DNA of 64,000 nt from Opisthorchis felineus (lineage: Eukaryota > Platyhelminthes > Trematoda > Opisthorchiida > Opisthorchiidae), in NCBI GenBank assembly GCA_004794785.1, contig SJOL01004228.1, forward strand, positions 28,636 through 92,635. The letters run 5' to 3'. The notes beneath the pieces were generated by a model that was given only the letters and a program-made list of their open reading frames with translations, did no database searches and was not told where the DNA came from. Both the position numbers and the translations under genes were made by a program. Positions 1 through 12,740 of this stretch are shown one piece after another (the stretch's first letter is position 1; every line of letters begins with the position of its first letter).

Positions 1-672
1 CTACAGCGATATTTTGAAGTTGACCAACTGACCACGGCCACATCAGTGATAAGCCACTTGAGGTCTTATTTTTTTATATACGGGATTTGCGATATTTTAT
101 TTATGGTTAATGGGCCCCAATTCGTAAACACGGAGTTTGAAACTTTCTCGGAAATATAGTGTTTTCAGCGTCGGACCAGCAGCTTTTACTACAGCCAGTC
201 CAGTGTCAAAGGAGAGTCAGTTGTGAAAGCAGCTAAAGCTGTTATCGCAAAATCCCTAAAACCCAACGGTGGGTGCGCACCTTATGTTGCTCGAACAGTG
301 GAACACACCGTCACCGTCAATAGTATACAGTCTGGCCCAGCGACTACATTGTCGGATTGCTCGCGCATTGCTGCCAATTTGTTAGCTCCCAAAGCCCTTA
401 ATCCGGAGGTGGTCACGAAATGGACAGATGCACGGAATGAGAAATATTTCCACGACCGCAATAGGAAAGCCTTGCGAGAACCACAGGCTAGGGAGCGAGT
501 TTGGGCTAAATGTTTGTACTAACAACCTAACAAATGGATTAGAGACATAGTACGCGCAAGACATGGGTTTCGTGCATACAATGTAGAGGACGGAATCATT
601 AGAGTAAGGAACCTAATTTGCTCTCGAAAGCGGTTGCCTGAATGCAGAGGGAAAGGAAGACGTACGAGCTGA
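1..672 (+). pseudogene. Broken gypsy-type LTR retrotransposon integrase fragment
   Basis: One reading frame (frame 1) from the first base to the stop at 670-672 reads like the integrase of a Ty3/gypsy element, interrupted by in-frame stops at 160-162 and 520-522. Around 109-144 it encodes GPQFVNTEFETF, the conserved segment after the second catalytic Asp of the DDE core, preceded by a YGICDIL-like stretch. The usual Asp before NGPQF is Val here (MVNGPQF). Downstream come a KAAKAVIAKSL-like helix, and a C-terminal part with YFHDRNRKAL, RERVWAK and GIIRVRNLI-type strands as in the integrase C-terminal domain. The element would insert LTR retrotransposon DNA; this copy is dead. It extends left of the window. 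Family recognition is by motif only, without alignment. Confidence 0.72.
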
Positions 673-1348
673 CGAAGGCGGAAAGTGGCAAAATACAAAA
701 ATGCCAACAATTCAAGCTGCTTTTACCAAATTTGGTACCACGACCACCACCAGCACACATGAAGCGAAAACCAGTCCTTTTATTCTTGGATTAGGTCTGA
801 CTACACACTTATGGTGATTGATCAATGTATGGAATTTGGTATATCAAGGAATTAAGGCTTGACACACTATGCTGTAGATGTTCTTAGTGTGGCAGCTAAA
901 TCTGAGAACCACGAATGAATCAGCTGGACAGTGAATGACGTAAAGTAGCAGACTGACTCCAAGACTACGGAAACTGTCGCGCAGTCGCTGCTCTGGCTAA
1001 TGATACCCCGCAAAATATGGTCATTTTGGTTCCCAGTAACATCCAGTATGAGAGGTTTATGTTTCAAACGAGCTAAGTTAAATCGAGACACTGAGATGTT
1101 AACAGACGCTCCAGATTTTTTCCGGAGTTGTCTGCCTAAATCAGGGGTTATTCAGTTGTCACTCAAAAACGGAGATTTGGTCGACCTCCCTAATAAGGCC
1201 CTTCTCGTGGGAAAGATAATTTTGTCCAGGTCCTATGGACGGTGTCTGTTAAGTGGAACCACTGAATTGACATACTGACTTCTCCTGCACCCCTTATTGC
1301 TGAAGCATGCGCCAGGTTGAATGATGTAGGGGAAGGCTTGGCTGTGGT
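673..1348. other. No recognised gene; flank of gypsy fragment
   Basis: An open frame of 92 codons lies at 1000-1278 on the + strand, but I recognise no domain in it. It is probably more retroelement debris, given its position between the integrase fragment and the next possible gypsy fragment. Confidence 0.3.
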
Positions 1349-1669
1349 TTGGCAATAAAGCATGAAGCTAACGAAATCAGTCGCGTTGATTGGCTGCCGT
1401 TCCCTCAGTTGGAAACCGCGACACAAGAAACGTCAGTGGTTCACTACACCTTGCACACTCGTGCGTCCGAGCTTTTGTGCTTGGTTCCTGCTTATCGCAC
1501 CGCTTATAACAAAAAATATGCTCTCAATATGTTATGCGCTTTTCTGGGCTACTTCCTCTTATCTCGAACGCCAGGTTCCTTTTCCACTTCTTCCGTAGGA
1601 AACTGTTTTAGCTTGATCTACCGCTTCCGGCACATGACTGGAGATGGTCTTAGTGGGAGTAAACTCTAA
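1349..1669 (+). pseudogene. Possible second gypsy fragment (RNase H to integrase connector)
   Basis: An open frame of 106 codons. Its first 35 residues, including DWLPFPQLETAT, resemble the region after RNase H in gypsy polyproteins, where an AD(G/A)LSRLPLP-type motif is followed by an acidic linker. If so, it lies downstream of an integrase fragment in the same orientation, the reverse of the order inside one element, so it would be a separate or nested copy. No catalytic residue is visible and the resemblance is weak. The rest of the frame is not recognisable. Confidence 0.28.
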
Positions 1670-1903
1670 TCATATTCAGTACGCTGTATGTTCTTCCATA
1701 CTTTAATTCCACTTCATCTATCATGTAAAGACGGCGGATTTTAAGTTTGCTTGGTTACTTTTTACGACTGTCTAAATCCAAGCTTCGGTAGCTAGGGCAA
1801 ACTTTCCTCGAAAAGAGCCCATGTTTGGTTTTAACTGGTGTGTAATGTACATAATGCTACGCAAACTACTCGCCACATAACACGGATCTTTCTGACTACT
1901 GAG

Positions 1904-2353
1904 CTATGTAAATGCTAATTCTAACTCGCCCGTGTTCACAAGAAGGTGCTTCGCGGTCATTGGATAATCATAATAGTTTCGAAAACTTACAGATTCCATG
2001 CCATCCGGTCCTTTCATGGGGTCTTCACTTAGATAGGTCAGTGGTACTTTGCCATAAAAATCCAGTCGAATTCCAAGCTTATGGATGAATAGGTACCACA
2101 TTTTCCGCGAGGGTTGATTGCTATTTACGATGAACATTCTGACAGTTTGCGAGCCAGAGTATGTCAGACGTCGGTTATTTGATTCAAACCCAGTAGGTTT
2201 CCTTTCAGAAGCTTTGAAGAAGAAAAGTGTCTCACTGTGTGCTAGCCTATTCACTCCCATTTTTCGTCGAAATTCAATAGGGACAGTTGAGTCCATTTTC
2301 TTAACCACATTCCTTTTTATATTCTTATTTTCCTTCGCCGGATTTCTTAGCAA
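1904..2353 (-). other. Unrecognised open frame, 149 codons
   Basis: This is the longest uninterrupted minus-strand frame in the first 10 kb. The predicted product is basic at the N-terminus (MLRNPAKENKNIKRN...), then mixed polar and aromatic, with no motif, signal peptide or membrane segment I recognise. No splice or start context makes it convincing, and no neighbour suggests a role. It may be chance or an old transposon frame. No function is proposed. Confidence 0.15.
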
Positions 2354-2399
2354 TCGACGGCTCAGTTGACAGCACTAACACAAAGACTCACCTTAGTGA

Positions 2400-5300
2400 T
2401 GCACTCGTTTTTGTCTCAGTTACAGATGTTTAAGGGTTAATGTGGGTCGAGCTGAAATTTCTCAACAACTCACCTTGACTGTCGAGTGTCCTCATGACAG
2501 GATCATCCAGTAAGGTTAGCCTTATGTTTCGGGCACGCAACTATTTCACCCTACTCTGTTATCCTCCCCTGTAAATATCAAAGTCGTCCGATTTCAGTGT
2601 GCTGTTATCTTGGTAATGGTGAGGCCCTTTATCCTTACTTGTCCCTCGGTTCAGTCCAGCACAGCGCATCATTGATACCTCTTTCCCGTTGGGACGTTGC
2701 GTATCTTGCATTGTTTTATCACCGCAGGAGATGTTAGTTGTAACTGCTTCCGCTCCATATCCCTTCCGGGTTTTGAACGCCCGCTGCAGAGCCGACTTCT
2801 TATATTTTTCCCAAAGGAAACTCTTCAACCTTTTCTGTTTTCCACTTTAACGTTCACCTATTTCATCTTTATCGTGTTTTTTATCATTTTTACAGAGAGA
2901 ATCTGATCTTGGGTCCTTTGTGATCCACGTGCGTGTAATCAAACACCCCCAACCTAAACGGAAACACGCTTTGAAGACCTAAACATCTGATTCACCCCGT
3001 ATGAAGACGAAACGTTCTAATAAACACCCAAATTTACACGTCAGCGTCACGTTGATTTTAGCTAGCGCTGTTCCTACCTTATACCAGAACACCGGTTGGC
3101 TCTTCTTCACTTCAATTAATCCATAGTTTGCGCTCATGCTGAGGCGCCAATTGAATTTGAATGACAAAACTGGAAAATAAGATGCAACAGTGCAAGGTAA
3201 CTCTATATTTACCGGTGTCAATCTAAAGTGTATTCAGAAGCGTATTTTGAAGGCAATGTGTTTATCCTGATCCAGTCAGACAGCATCGGTGCGACGGAGT
3301 ACGTGACGTATGTTTAACAAATGAGTCACTTAATCTCAATGACTCATCCCTCGTCTCAACGTCGTCATCATCGGCAGCACATCAGTGTTGATGTATAGAC
3401 GTTTCGCTGCCGTACTTCGCCGCTGCATCACCTCTTAACTTTTTGTTCCTACTGACTGCTTCGTTGGAGATCGGTTGCTTTTAAACAGTCCCATCGAGTT
3501 TTCAGACAGCTGTCTTCTATTGCAGTTCGCGTTTGAAGCAGGCAACGTTCTAAACGCATCACTTACCCGATTGTTTCATGAACCGCTGGTGCACGTAAAC
3601 AGGCATTCATGAGGTTCCGGTCAGTGTTCCTCATATTTCTCCGGCCCTCGAAAGAGTACGCACGGTACGCCACAAAATATACAGTCTGCTGTACAGGATT
3701 GTCCGTTCTAGTCAGCCTAGCGACAATACGAAAGGAAAATCCTCGCCAGTCATACATCCGTTTCTCGTAATCTTATGACAGAAGGGTATAATCGTAAATA
3801 TTTGTTTTACATGGACCTTTTTCTACCTCACAGTAACGCGACCGGTCGAATAGAACTGGCTCGTTCGACGGCTGTGATATACAGCCTTTGGGCTACATTA
3901 GGACAGAACAGCATTAAAACGAGACACTTGTAGTGAAATTCAGTGGATAACACTGACTTGCAGACCGATTCGCTAATATGTGCTTACCAGTCGTCTCGCG
4001 CGTGGCATCACGCTTATTATTTCTTTGTAAACTTAGGTAGACAGCGAACACATCACGTCAAGCAACGAAATCAGTTCTGGCTTAGATGGGCAGGGAAATA
4101 GATGTTGCAGTGCACAGCACGAATTCGTGTAATCGCAGTTTGCAGAGGCCACCACTGTTTTTATCCGTCGTCTTCCTTGCAGAGTGCTCATGTGACAACT
4201 GTCAGCCGGCAATGAATGTAATGTAGCGATGTACAACCTACAAGTCGCCCACAGACTTGTCTCGTGCTTTTGACGGGTGTAACTATATTTCAGAAAAGCA
4301 GGGATAACACTAGCGATCTTGACGTTCACTATGCCGGCAATATTGGCGTTCGTACACATTAAACTACTCAGATCACCACATATGTTTGCCGCCACTAGTG
4401 CTCGGAATTCCATAAATGGGTTGGAGGGATGTGAAGTTTGATCAAAATAAAGCCGAGTTTAAGGGGTTATGAAAAATCCTATTGAACTGGGGAAAACGAG
4501 TCAACCCCAATAAATTCTGCAGGCAACTGCCTACCGTGTTATCCAGTGATATATCGATTGCAGACATATTCGCTGTTTCACGCTTATGTTTTTATGGGAA
4601 TATCAGGTTTCCCTTCCCCATCAATGACACTGACTGTTTTTTGCGCGTTTTACACTAGATAGAGGAAAATAGCACCGCTTTCGCATCAAACGATATGCTG
4701 TGATACATACCTTGTATCCTATGATCATGTCGGATATCATTAATTTTCCATGGAACAGTGAATAAAGAAGCGACTGTTGTTTGAATTTCAACGCACATAT
4801 GCAGGGATGTATAGATTTGTGTTTGAGTGAACCGTCCAGCTCAAAATTCTGGCCGCTTTCCTTTTTGTCGTACGGCATTTCTGTTAACACTTTTTTATCC
4901 TTCTGTTGGGTGTACCGTAAAGCACTGTCTGACTCACAGTTGGTGATTTTTCCCTATGTCCCAGTTTGTTGGTCTGATGCCATACACGCCAGGGGTTGAA
5001 GCCTAGTTTGATAGGATCAGTCGACCGCGGTACTAATTCCCCACATCTTCCTAGAACAATCTGCTTTGTAGGGAATTTTTCGTCCAGAAAACTGATCACA
5101 TGATTCGCACTATATAGAGAAGCTCGATCTTGTTGATGGCATGTCAATTTCGGTTTCAGCGAATGGCAACGCATCAGTTGAAGCACTAGGTGCTATTATT
5201 GGAAACATGAGTAGGGTAGTCCTAAGTTTACACAGTTAGTATGGCCTATACTTAATTACCCTTAACACTGTCTTACGTATGTGGACAAACTGACAATCAT

Positions 5301-5450
5301 TCCAACATTCCGGTTCACACCGTTTACTCCGAACTGTGAAGATTCATTCACGGAGCAGTCACTTTCGGATTCACAGGGATGCGTTGGCTCCTCAATATAT
5401 GACCCCTTTCCAAACATCTACACTGTCCACCGTACTTGAACAAAATGTGA
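2400..5450. other. No gene or recognisable repeat seen
   Basis: Only short frames without recognisable domains on either strand. If Dishevelled has 5' exons in the window they could be here, but I could not identify one. Confidence 0.3.
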
Positions 5451-5451
5451 A

Positions 5452-5632
5452 CTCGGGGTAGTTCAGTAGTTAAGACGCGAACTTATTGACCGGAGGGTTC
5501 GTGATTCGAGCCCAGCCTCAGCATCCCGACTGCTCATGTCTAGACTTTGGCAACCCGGCAATAACTCAGCCTTCTTGTTTCCTTCGGGTGGCATGGCAGC
5601 AATGCACCGAAGGGTGTCACAGCTGAACGACT
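5452..5632 (+). repeat. tRNA-derived SINE copy
   Basis: The head looks like a tRNA gene: an A-box-like segment GGGTAGTTCAGTAGTTAAG near 5456-5474 and a B-box-like segment GTGATTCGAGCCC near 5500-5512. It is followed by a body shared with the copies near 13.9, 17.0 and 30.0 kb, containing GTCTAGACTTTGGCAACC, a GGGTGGCATGGCAGC block and an ACCGAAGGGTG block. Such elements are transcribed by RNA polymerase III and move using LINE machinery. It is not a functional tRNA, because the head does not fold into a full cloverleaf that I can see. Confidence 0.7.
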
Positions 5633-8600
5633 GATTCCTTGTTTTTTGAGTAAAATATCTCACAATATTTGTTGTCGGTGCTGCCGTGTTTCTGCACCTG
5701 ATTAACATAGTGAATGTTTAAACCGTGCATCTTCGGTTGTGCTCTGACTGACAAGAGTGGAAATATTGCACTGGTGTTCCAGGGGTCGAATACGTAGGCG
5801 CTGAATACTTTGGACAGCGCACAGGATACCACAGGGCGCAGCACCTTCAGTGGCGATCCACAGCTTACCAACTGAACCCGCACTGTCAGATTTTCATACA
5901 AGCATTTAAATACTGCTTGTTGCCGGAAACGTGTTACCATTTGTAACGGCAAGAGTAGAGTAGTAGTCACTCCGCTGTAACACTCTTTCGGTGCCTAGCT
6001 GCCATACGGTCTAAAGGGAAATCGAGGGACGAGGTAGGAGGTTTTGCTGTCTTCGTTCAATTCCAAGAGCCCGTGCTTGTACTTATAGGTCAACGGGATC
6101 ATCGATATTGCTTTCGTAGCCAAGTTCTATGTAGAGACAACGGCTTAATATCACAGAGAGACAGGGTGGCTCTCGAAACTAGATAGCAGGTACAGGGAAG
6201 CTTGCTGCCGAACACAGGTTTGTCTCGGTTTCACAAATTTCGCTTACTTGGATCTGTAAGGGATTGTGCGGTGGACGACAGCCTGCAAGCTGGTGCGTTT
6301 GGTTCCTTTGGCGGAAATCCGCTTTTGAAAAACCTCATGATCGGTTGCGGTGGACACTTTGGGATTTCCATCAGCACCTGTGTAAATGATCAGTTTTTGC
6401 CAGTAAGGAACTATTGGTAACCCTGGCGAACCGCCCCTGCACCACTTTATGTCATGAAATGCACCATCTATTTTTATCCCTATCTAAGCTGGCAGTGTGT
6501 TTTTGACAGGTGTCAGATTTTGCTACCTTAGTTTATATGACATCACAAGTGGGACAAACGACAAGGGTAATGTAAAGATTGACACTAAGGTGCACTAGCT
6601 CATTAGCATATTGGTTTGCAGGTCAATACTCCCATCGTGCTTCACTAAAACGTTCCGCTCTATGCAACTTTCTGCCTAAAGACTGCACGCATCATGCAGC
6701 TGTCGAACGAGTTAGCTGCTTTCAATCGATCGTACCACTGTGACACAGGGAAAGGTTTAATTGGAGCAAGCATTCACGATCACAATGCCACAATGCTGTG
6801 AGGATTTTCTCCCATATTTCTGTATCGTTTGTTGCTAAGCCTATCCGAGCTGGTCGTGCTGTGTATGCGTTTACTGTCTGCCCCATTCACAGACACTGAC
6901 TTTTACCCCTTAGCTGTCATTTCTTTTTACGTGTTTTAACATATTGGTCAACCAAAATACATTGGTTACAGCGCATCTTACTGACATCCTCCCTAATCAC
7001 AGTCCACACTGTGTCTAAGTATAGAAGCACCCGGACGAATTACTGCACAAGTGGGTTTCTCAATCAATCTGGCAACATCCCTCCTGTCGTTCTGCCTGAT
7101 GACGGACAAGTCATATTGTCAAGATTTGCATGACCTGTATCTTGTTTTGTTGACGGGAAAAAATATTTCACGTATCGGTCCACCGTGTGCTATGTTGAGA
7201 ACGCAACACAGCCTGCCGATAGGTGATTTATTCCAGTAGTGCACGTGGTTGTCATGATACCAGCTTAAAATAGCTTGCTCCCTTTCGTTTACCTGCCTCT
7301 GTTTCACGCAAATCACCGTGTTGGATATTTTTGTTGGTCGTCTGTTGTTGCTACGACACTGATTTCTCCGATGTGGTGGGATGTGTAATTCTGATCGAAT
7401 TATATCGGGTTGCCAGGCCGTTCTCTAGTCCGCTGGATGTGTGGTTCTGCTCTTGGTGATATCAGAATCAACTGTGACAGTATTTCAGAGGTCCTGTTGC
7501 AGTCCTTTGAACAGCTCCGAGTGGCAATTTCCGGGTGATCTCTCCATTGGATCGCTCTTTCCACCAGTCATGTTGAACTGGGGCAATTCCCAAGTTACAG
7601 TGTCAAACCGTTCTGGAAAATTGATGTTTTACGATGGTGTCCATTTGCATGTTTTGTTACAAAATGACCTCAGCACGCAGTCCTCGAAGTGATTTATTGA
7701 CCTATTTCTGTTGGGTGTGGGACCACTGCCCCACCTCTGAAATTTGCTGTAGATACTTACCTCCTGTGAACCTTCTTCTAGGGTTCTCTTTTTTGGATTC
7801 CCTTTGTTCCACTCTCCTCTTTAAGGGAGAAGAAACCAATGTGATCTGGGTATTCTAACTCGTATTTCAGGTATATGGTTATGTTGCCGAAGTGCATCTG
7901 CGCTACGTGGGCGGAAGCCCGTCTGGTAGAACTCTTCTTTAGAAAGCGAGAAGTTGCCGATTCGCGTCTTATCACTGACTACCTTTCTGTTTGCGCAGTT
8001 TGCACTTGGAGTCCCTTTCCCTCTCTANCATTTTTCGGTGTAATGGAGAGTGCCAGACATCTGCACAAGAATTCCAGTTCGCGTGACACCAAGACTAATA
8101 TTTCCCGATCGACGTCTAGGAAACCAGACACTAATATCACCAGAGCATGTTCTATCAGCCTACAGTTGTCGGGTCCGAGGGAATGAAAACTCAACTCGTA
8201 GCAGAATGTAATTTCATCTGTGAGACTGCTCTCCGAGAGTTATGAAAATTCGCACTTGTTGGTCCTCAGATCACGGAAAGACGACGTCAAACAAACATGT
8301 TTCACTTATGATCCCGATGCCGGTACGCTGCCTTTTTATTTCACTCTTTTTCTTGGATATGGAAATAAAGCGCGCTCACTGGAATTTTATTCACACTTCT
8401 TTGGAAGGCACTCGTTCCTGGTTTACCCAGCTATGTTAGACGTTAGGCGTGCTGTGGTAGTAATGTACAAGTAGTGATCAGATCCGTAAGTGTCAAAACT
8501 TCAAGCAGTATCCAGGGCTCACGTTCTCTACCATGCCGATGAAGAGAGGCTTCTTTAATATCTCAGGAATGCTCCGCTTCAGCTGCTTCCTTGAAGTGTA

Positions 8601-8883
8601 TTTCAAGCGTCTCTCAGAATACTGGCTCGCAGAAGAACGCTCCTAGCCGATCCATTGAGGTGCTCTGTACAGAAGGGATAAATCTAACACAGCTCAACCG
8701 GGTCCCATCTTATTATGAAACATCCTCAATCATCAATTTTTCATCGATCAAGTTCTTCTAGAAGTTGGTAACACCAGCTGTGTTATCAGAATGATACTCC
8801 ATCCTTCGAAACACGGGAATACTCTTCATGTAAAAACGAACTCTTCACACATAATACGCACTTGTCATTTTCCGTCTTCACAG
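5633..8883. other. Gene-poor stretch upstream of the first recognised Dishevelled exon
   Basis: No recognisable domain. The + strand frame near 8041-8186 encodes a Ser/Arg/Lys/Thr-rich hydrophilic stretch (for example HKNSSSRDTKTN) that could be a linker exon of Dishevelled, but I found no convincing splice pair in the right phase. One unknown base is present near 8030. Confidence 0.2.
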
Positions 8884-8989
8884 GTTTTCAACCGCCACTG
8901 GAACGACCATGTCTTCAGCAAAATACGCGCGACATAGGAAGCAACACAGACGTCGACGACTGGTTCCAATTCGGCGGATTAGTGAAGAC
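8884..8989 (+). CDS. DVL: Dishevelled exon: basic segment before PDZ
   Basis: A short exon of 106 bases. The acceptor is a pyrimidine-rich TTCCGTCTTCACAG ending at 8883, and the donor is GAC|GTAAGT at 8990. It starts with one base completing a codon and ends in phase 0, exactly as the PDZ exon at 12741 requires. The encoded peptide contains KYARHRKQHRRRRLVPIRR followed by ISED, and splices to [15 protein letters not shown]. Dishevelled proteins have an Arg-rich stretch immediately before an (S/A)S(F/Y)[11 protein letters not shown] motif, so the join is family-typical. The stretch lies in the basic region known for kinase and DNA-damage-independent regulatory contacts in the family; that role is family knowledge, not visible here. 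Confidence 0.85.
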
Positions 8990-11900
8990 GTAAGTTTTTT
9001 TTGATGCGTTTACCTTCAGCTTACAGATGTCCAGTCTCTCTATAGGTATTGCGGCGTGTACGTTTCTGTTGCTCAGCTGGGATGTACTAGGTTGATACAA
9101 TACCTTCCTCTGGCAAAACAGTTATTCACATGTGGAAATCTACCTCATAGATGGACCATACTTTTCAACTGATCCATAGCAGTTGCACTATCCTGGCTTC
9201 GTCGAATTTTGGGATCCCAAATCGATTTCTTTTCTCGTATAGGAACGGTCAATTTAATTCATCACCGTCGTTTTCAACTTGAGAATAACTCCTTTCGTCT
9301 TAGACGGTTTGAAAATGTCGGCCTAGAAGTCTGGTGTGAATTTGGTCTATATGGTTGTTCGGTGTCGATACGTCAGCGAATCCGGTTTAAGTCAAGATTC
9401 TTGAAGTCTTTGACAGAGCTATAGCTCACGTTGGCTGTTGTCGGTAGCTTCGAAACGAGAAATTTGGCATGTGCTGCCGGTGCGTTCTTTGAGGACTGTA
9501 TCCACTTGGACATGATACGATACCGCTCTCACGTGTTGCGCAGTTGAGTGACTGCCTGTCTAGGAGTACACTGTTTTCTGTGCCGAACTGGGTGGCACAG
9601 ACGAAGAGGCAGGTGTATCATGAAACGACAAAACCTGAGGTATCTTCGACCCTCCTGAATGGGGTCCGCTTGGCATCCCTTTTATCTGTTCAAGATATCT
9701 TTTCAAGATATGGCTGCATCCTTGTTGCCAGCTCCTGTTCAGTTTATCTGGCCGTATCTTTTGGAGTATAGGCATCTTAGAGCTCTTATTGTAAACTAGT
9801 ATCAGACTCCTCTTCTCCGCTATTCTTTTCAAACTTGGTGGAGCTTGCAGTATGATTCGCCTATCAGTATCTCGCTCCAGTCAACAAGCTTTGGGGTGAA
9901 TAAGTGCATATCCATGGGCTTGATCCTAATGGTGACAGAAGGCCTCCTGTGGCTGAGTTTTCATAGACGGGGATATGTCTTCGTGATGGAGCTCAGCAGT
10001 GGCATCATTCTTTTTCTTAGCTGTCACAGCATAAATTCCCCTGAGTTGTACTACTGGTTTCTTAAATTGTCTCAGAAAAAAAGACTTACTGAATTCCGGG
10101 AGTACATCAGTAACCCGGAATTCCTCAGTGGCCCTCCCCGAAAAGCATCCAAACCGTCGTCATGGACGTACTTCTTAATCACCCAATACGCGACCTCTTA
10201 CCTTCAATAAGCACTAGGATAGCTTTTTAGATTTAGTCTCTTTTTCCTAGTAAATTACTTTGCCATGTTTGACAAATCTAGCCTTGTCAAACTAGGAATC
10301 AGCACACTTACCAGCCCATCATGAAATTTCGCTTAAGCAGGCAAACGGGTTAAGGAACAACAAGATACTAGATTTAGCTGATTATATGTGACATAAATGT
10401 AATCTAACTACCGGAGGGGTATAGTCATCTCCCCATATCAAGACCACTCTTTTGGAACGCCAAAAGCCTTTCTGGAAGTCTTTTCTGGAGACGGAAAGAT
10501 AGCCTTTATGAAGGTAGGATAAACTTCCCTGTGGAAATAAGAGATTCGTTTTGCTTTATTTGGTGTGTCCCCAATAGTTAAGTAACTTAACTCGTCACAA
10601 CTGAACTAATAGGAAGCCGTTTCTACGCACATTTCCTGTGAGGCTTACGAATTGATACAAATTCTTTATGAAAAACACTTTATTGAAGAGGCACGACGTC
10701 GAAAGCTTTTGGTCACTGTTCGTTAAATCTCGCCTTAGCGGTCGGCTAATCTACGAATTTCAGTCGGCTGAATTTGAACCATAACAAGTCAGCCCGAAAA
10801 GCAAAAGACAACTCACCGTTTCATTAACAGAATGGTATTCATAGTCCTTCCTCTGCCGAAGCCATCGTTCTGTTAGGTGCTGTGTGACCTTTCATCTTGA
10901 TGTTTTTTACGAGTCACACAATGTGCAAACTACTTTACATGTTCCTTATTTCATACTCCCTTCTTAAAAACCATTGCGGTTAGGCTAAGTTGCGGTGTGT
11001 TGTGGAGGCTTATGCCCACCGTAGCTATTGACTTGTGGCTGCTATCAAGTCGGATTGAGACAGGTGATGTCAATTGGTGATGAGGTTTGACTGTTTATAG
11101 GCACACTGTGCTGGGATTCAACTTTATTGACCTCAGGTCTTTATGGAAGCTATATTTTGGCGAACCCGGCTTCCCATATCACTTCTCAACATGCTCATGT
11201 ACGACTGTGATCTAAGCCGAAACGTTCTCAACCCGACTATTATGCTACCCCGTAGCGGATTCACAGGCAGCGCCAAGCCTCCGGAGACTGCCAAGGATCT
11301 TCGAAATAAGAAGTCGTCTCATTCAGTTAAACTTGTTCTCTAAGGTTTCCCTTTGAAGGACGTTGAATTATGCCTTAGCAATGCATACTTGTTGTTTAGC
11401 GTTCGCCTGACACTGCTGTTGTCTGCTTCCATAAACATAACATGCTGTTGAATCGATTTACTACTAATACTGGCTTTTCGTTTGCCAGCTTGGTACGTTC
11501 GCATGATGGACAGGTGACAAAATGTATGCTTTGCGTTGTGGGGAGGGGTGTGTGTGAGCCATCCGTGGACCGAACCTAAGACCGTACGTCTGTCAGTGCC
11601 CATCTTCTGCCACCTTGACCACGGGTTTTATCACGTGCCGCACCATACAGACGGTGAATCATTGCGTTGCTGTGCTGTAAACTTCCACGTTTTGGCCTGG
11701 TATAGCGCACATGTCTGGTCAGTTGGGTAAAGCTGGCCTGCGACAAAGTTTGAACGTGCATGTTTGTCAGTCGTGACTTTGCTTTTTCGGTCCGACTGCC
11801 TGCTTGTTTCAGAGCGCCGTGCGGTTCGCGGGTGTAAGAGTTTATCGTGGCAATCATTGATCGACCATTGTGTACACTGGAAGACGTTAGTTGCCTAAGC

Positions 11901-12740
11901 TACTGACCATTATTTGGATTGACCGATTCGCAATTGAGAAAGACTACATAGACCAGGGCGTAGGTGTGTTTGCGGCCCTCATTTCTTGTAATTGTTTTCA
12001 CATAAACGTCACGAAGGGGTTTTATACACCTTGATATTGAGGTACATCGGTATACACCACCTTCGGTTGTGTGTTGGGTGTTATTTACAGTATTGCCATA
12101 TCCGTCTTTCATCCTTTTGGTTGCCGTGCCGTTCGGCGGGGGGGGGGGTGGGGGTTAGTTAGAATCCGATCATGACTGCTTGGAAAAGAGGCATGATATC
12201 AATTCTTGCTCGGATGATGTTCGCAACAGGCGTTGACACGGCTTCAGGTTTTGGTAGATTTGTTCGTATCCTAGTTGACCTGACTTGGGGTTTACGTGAA
12301 ATCTTGACTCATTTCCCCCTACCTCAAGCTCACAAATTTGTCTGTTGTCCGTGTACGCCGTTCAAAACTCTGGTACAAATGTTTTTGTTCCCATGTTAAA
12401 TCACACATCAAATTTTTTCTGGGAGAAAAGTAAGGTACCGAACCAGATGACATGAACGTGCACAAGCGCAGCAATAAAGTAACTTGAAACTCCACTCACT
12501 CTGTGACCTATGACTAAAAGATTGGTTTTGTTGTTGATGCTCCCTCTCCACTTGGTTGTCCCTTTATCATGCACCGCCGCACTGTTAAATGCAACCGGAC
12601 AAACTGCTTGCGTTGGTTCACACAAACTAGAACTGAGAATCCACTACCTTCTTTCGGGCTCACTCTACGTTTATCAAACTGCGCACCTGGTTTGTAAGCT
12701 ACCAATTTTTTTTCTTTACCGCATCCTCTGTTTGCCTCAG
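8990..12740 (+). other. Dishevelled intron, 3.75 kb
   Basis: Bounded by GTAAGT at 8990 and a strong TTTTTTTTCTTT...CCTCAG acceptor ending at 12740. It holds a guanine tract at 12138-12154 and short frames without recognisable domains. No clear transposon motif seen. Confidence 0.75.
12138..12154 (+). repeat. Guanine run inside Dishevelled intron
   Basis: Eleven consecutive G, one T, then five G. It sits in an intron 590 bases upstream of the PDZ exon. It could form a G-quadruplex in DNA or pre-mRNA, but the exact length may be inaccurate in the assembly. Confidence 0.6.

Noticed and set aside
5452..5530. Functional tRNA gene
   Set aside because: Boxes A and B are present but there is no clean cloverleaf or acceptor stem, and the same head occurs with a shared SINE body elsewhere.
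12510..12740. N-terminal extension of the PDZ-containing open frame
   Set aside because: It contains a T-rich tract and a CCTCAG acceptor, has no family similarity, and the upstream exon 8884-8989 joins in phase at 12741.
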